Part shown: one piece after another, positions 61,821 through 64,000 of the stretch | Layout: the number at the start of each line of letters is the position of its first letter | Numbering within the stretch: the first letter of the stretch is position 1 | From: Fasciolopsis buskii | Taxonomy: Eukaryota > Platyhelminthes > Trematoda > Plagiorchiida > Fasciolidae | NCBI GenBank assembly: GCA_008360955.1 | Contig: LUCM01005603.1 | Coordinates: forward strand, 96,198 to 160,197 | Length of the DNA: 64,000 bases | Reading direction: 5' to 3' | The notes under the pieces: generated by a model | Told to the model about the DNA's origin: nothing | The model's input: only the letters and a program-made list of their open reading frames with translations | Database searches by the model: none | Position numbers and translations under genes: made by a program

Positions 61821-64000
61821 GCAAAATATCTTTTTGGCCAAAACGTGATCTGCAAACTCATCGTGTATTCCACTCATGGAACCTTACTGTGTTTAATCTT
61901 TGTTCAATGGAATTTTCTGTCTCTATGCCTCCACGACTTCTACCGGCAATCAGTTTAACAGGCCTAGTAACCGATGAATTTGCTTTCCGGTAGATATTGT
62001 AGTATCGCGGTGAAAAGCCTTTTCCAGTTTGGGATAATTAATTAGTATCAATTTCTAATTTTTGAAGATGCACGCTCATTTTTCCTATCTGTCACCATAA
62101 GCACCCGTATTCAGCATCAAATCAGACTTTACCGCGTTTCTAAAAATAAGTGACCATTCGGAGAAATAACAGTTCACTGCCGAATATTATCAGGTGACCA
62201 ACACCAGGACGGTTGTGTGTGAATTCTGTCGGATTGAATCGCCCATTCAGCGGTCTAGTTACTCCTTTGAGGAGCCTAAACTGTCGGTCGGCACTTTGTT
62301 CACGAAATATGGCCTGCCTTCGGACGTAGAGTAAGACACGGAAAGAAATCCCAGGCACGGCTGTGCATGTTTTTTACAGCAACAGATCCGATTATCCAGG
62401 CAAAAACCCAAATTCTCGGCTTGTCAAACGCGTAGGCAGTTGGGATGGTTTTTGAGATGTAATCCTGCCGACGGATTGTCAACTGTCATCGGGTGGAAGT
62501 ATACGATGGACGAACAGATTTTGCAGACAGTCAATTCCAGGGCTTAAATTGTGCACCGGGACACTAATTACAGTCACACGTCGTATGATACAACCAAAAA
62601 GCGGTGTTAGTCCATGCTCGAAGTGTTTCGTCAGGAGTTTGAACTCATCGTTGCTCTCATCAATCCTTTCGTTGATTCGCGAAGCCGTTTCCATTGTCCT
62701 AATCTCAACTGCCTAGGGGTTAGCGCACATTTTCTCTCTAATTTATGTGACAGTTGTATGCTTAGAAATCGGCAACCAATGTGTACAGTGTACAGTGCAT
62801 ACATGCGCATGGTGCACATAGCAAACGTTTTTCCCCTGGCCAATGTCTAAGCGAGCGTAGAATGATAAATAACAAAATGAAGTTACTCAATCAAGTCCCA
62901 TCCCACAAGTTACTCAGTGCGACTTCTGACTGCCTTTGACGAAACCTTCAGCGTAGCTGTTACACATGTATTTGATTGTCTTTTTCACTGGAGTAACCAG
63001 GAAGCCATGTTGCGCATCTTTTTCTAGTTTGATCCACAAATCGACAAGCAGATCCCTCAAATCTGGTCAGACGAAAACTTCGGGGTTGTTATTACCGGAA
63101 CTTATCGAAAACCAACCACAAAAAGGATACTGTTAATGTGCACTGACACTCAGGTTGTCATATTGTCAACAGTTAATGCATTTTCAGGATAAGTCAAAGC
63201 ACCTGATTCAATCCTGTGATATGATCATCCACGAGACTAGGGAGAAACAATGTACTGTTTCAATGGGTCTATTGACGAATCCCTGCCGCTCAAGCTAGGT
63301 CTAGTGTGAATGATTTCGAGATTAATACCATTGCACTGACCAATCCTGCAAGTCGATATTTAAGGCACCTGTAGCAGGAAAAAGCGTCAGTCGAAATGTC
63401 GTTTGTAAAAAGATCGGTTTCGATGATGTCCCTCCTGAATAGAGCAATGGTACGTACACTTTGAGAAGACAATGGTGTCACGGGGTCACGGTATCCAATA
63501 TTGCCAAAAGATTATCGTCGAATAGACTTAGCATGCCAAGGGAAATTCGAAACTTTGCGAACAAAGAAGAAATAAATAAACGGGTGCAACATTACACTGT
63601 ACATTATGAAGCACAGTGATAACGAATAAAGGTGGTTGTAACTTCATATTACTGATACAGAACAAATGTCAAATATTTCCACGAGTCACTGAGTTTGTGT
63701 TTACAATCTTCCAGGATTTTGGGTGTTACACTAACCGATACGATGAACACTCGTTTGGTAATATTCTTTGCGCCATCTATTACTGCCTCTTTGAGTAACC
63801 GTCGGATCAGGTTTGATCACAATTGTTAAAATGCGTTTTTTGTGAGGCGATCCGGACAAAGTTACAGTTTCATATTCCTCTTCTGATATACTTGATTTCG
63901 ACCATGCTACAACTGATTTTGTTAACCTATCTTTGTCGGTCCGACCTATTCAATAGTATAATCTTTCACTGTAAGTTATAGGTAATTAAGCGAACATCGG
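61821..64000. other. No supported feature to the window end
   Basis: Background ORFs occur on both strands (longest 97 codons at 61700-61993, partly overlapping the candidate above). No recognised motif, RNA gene or repeat was seen. Downstream exons of the 58.8- or 61.5-kb genes could lie here or beyond the window. Confidence 0.4.

Overview
This is a eukaryotic, gene-poor stretch of animal genome. Nothing looks bacterial: there are no tandem long ORFs, operons or ribosome-binding sites, and the few convincing coding pieces are either one spliced-looking exon or broken retrotransposon ORFs. The mix of decayed CR1-like and RTE-like non-LTR retrotransposons, tRNA-derived SINE heads and hammerhead-bearing foldback repeats fits a flatworm, most likely a digenean fluke. 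That assignment is inference from repeat families remembered as common there; it has not been searched.

Layout. 0-4 kb: open but unrecognised sequence, with one 197-codon minus-strand ORF. 4-19.5 kb: a nest of CR1-like elements. One decayed ORF2 (endonuclease plus reverse transcriptase) runs on the minus strand (about 8.5 to 5.04 kb) and a second on the plus strand (about 12.4 to 15.6 kb). Two ~1.03-kb direct repeats (4006-5037 and 16035-17057) end in a CR1-type 3' tail, and the second is headed by a tRNA-derived promoter. Two more tails lie at 10.6 and 19.5 kb. 19.5-27.7 kb: mostly unassigned, with a few longer ORFs.

27.7-34.6 kb: short structured repeats. Two related foldback elements (27.76-28.25 and 34.05-34.56 kb) each carry a hammerhead ribozyme motif with complete conserved core. 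A 592-bp element (30.73-31.32 kb) has ~100-bp inverted arms. A SINE head lies at 29.1 kb and an RTE C-terminal fragment at 32.2 kb. 34.6-49 kb: quiet AT-rich sequence with TG-rich low-complexity stretches and one half-copy of the inverted-arm repeat at 48.95 kb. 49.8-55.1 kb: a microsatellite, then a near-full-length decayed RTE-like element on the minus strand.

58.8-59.7 kb: the only convincing host gene, a secreted glutamine-repeat protein encoded by one long exon and probably a short second exon. 61.5-61.8 kb: a possible small cysteine-containing exon pair. The rest, to 64 kb, is unassigned.

All identifications were made by reading translations and comparing copies inside the window by eye. 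No database or folding program was used. The retrotransposon ORFs contain many stops and frameshifts, so none is expected to make active protein.
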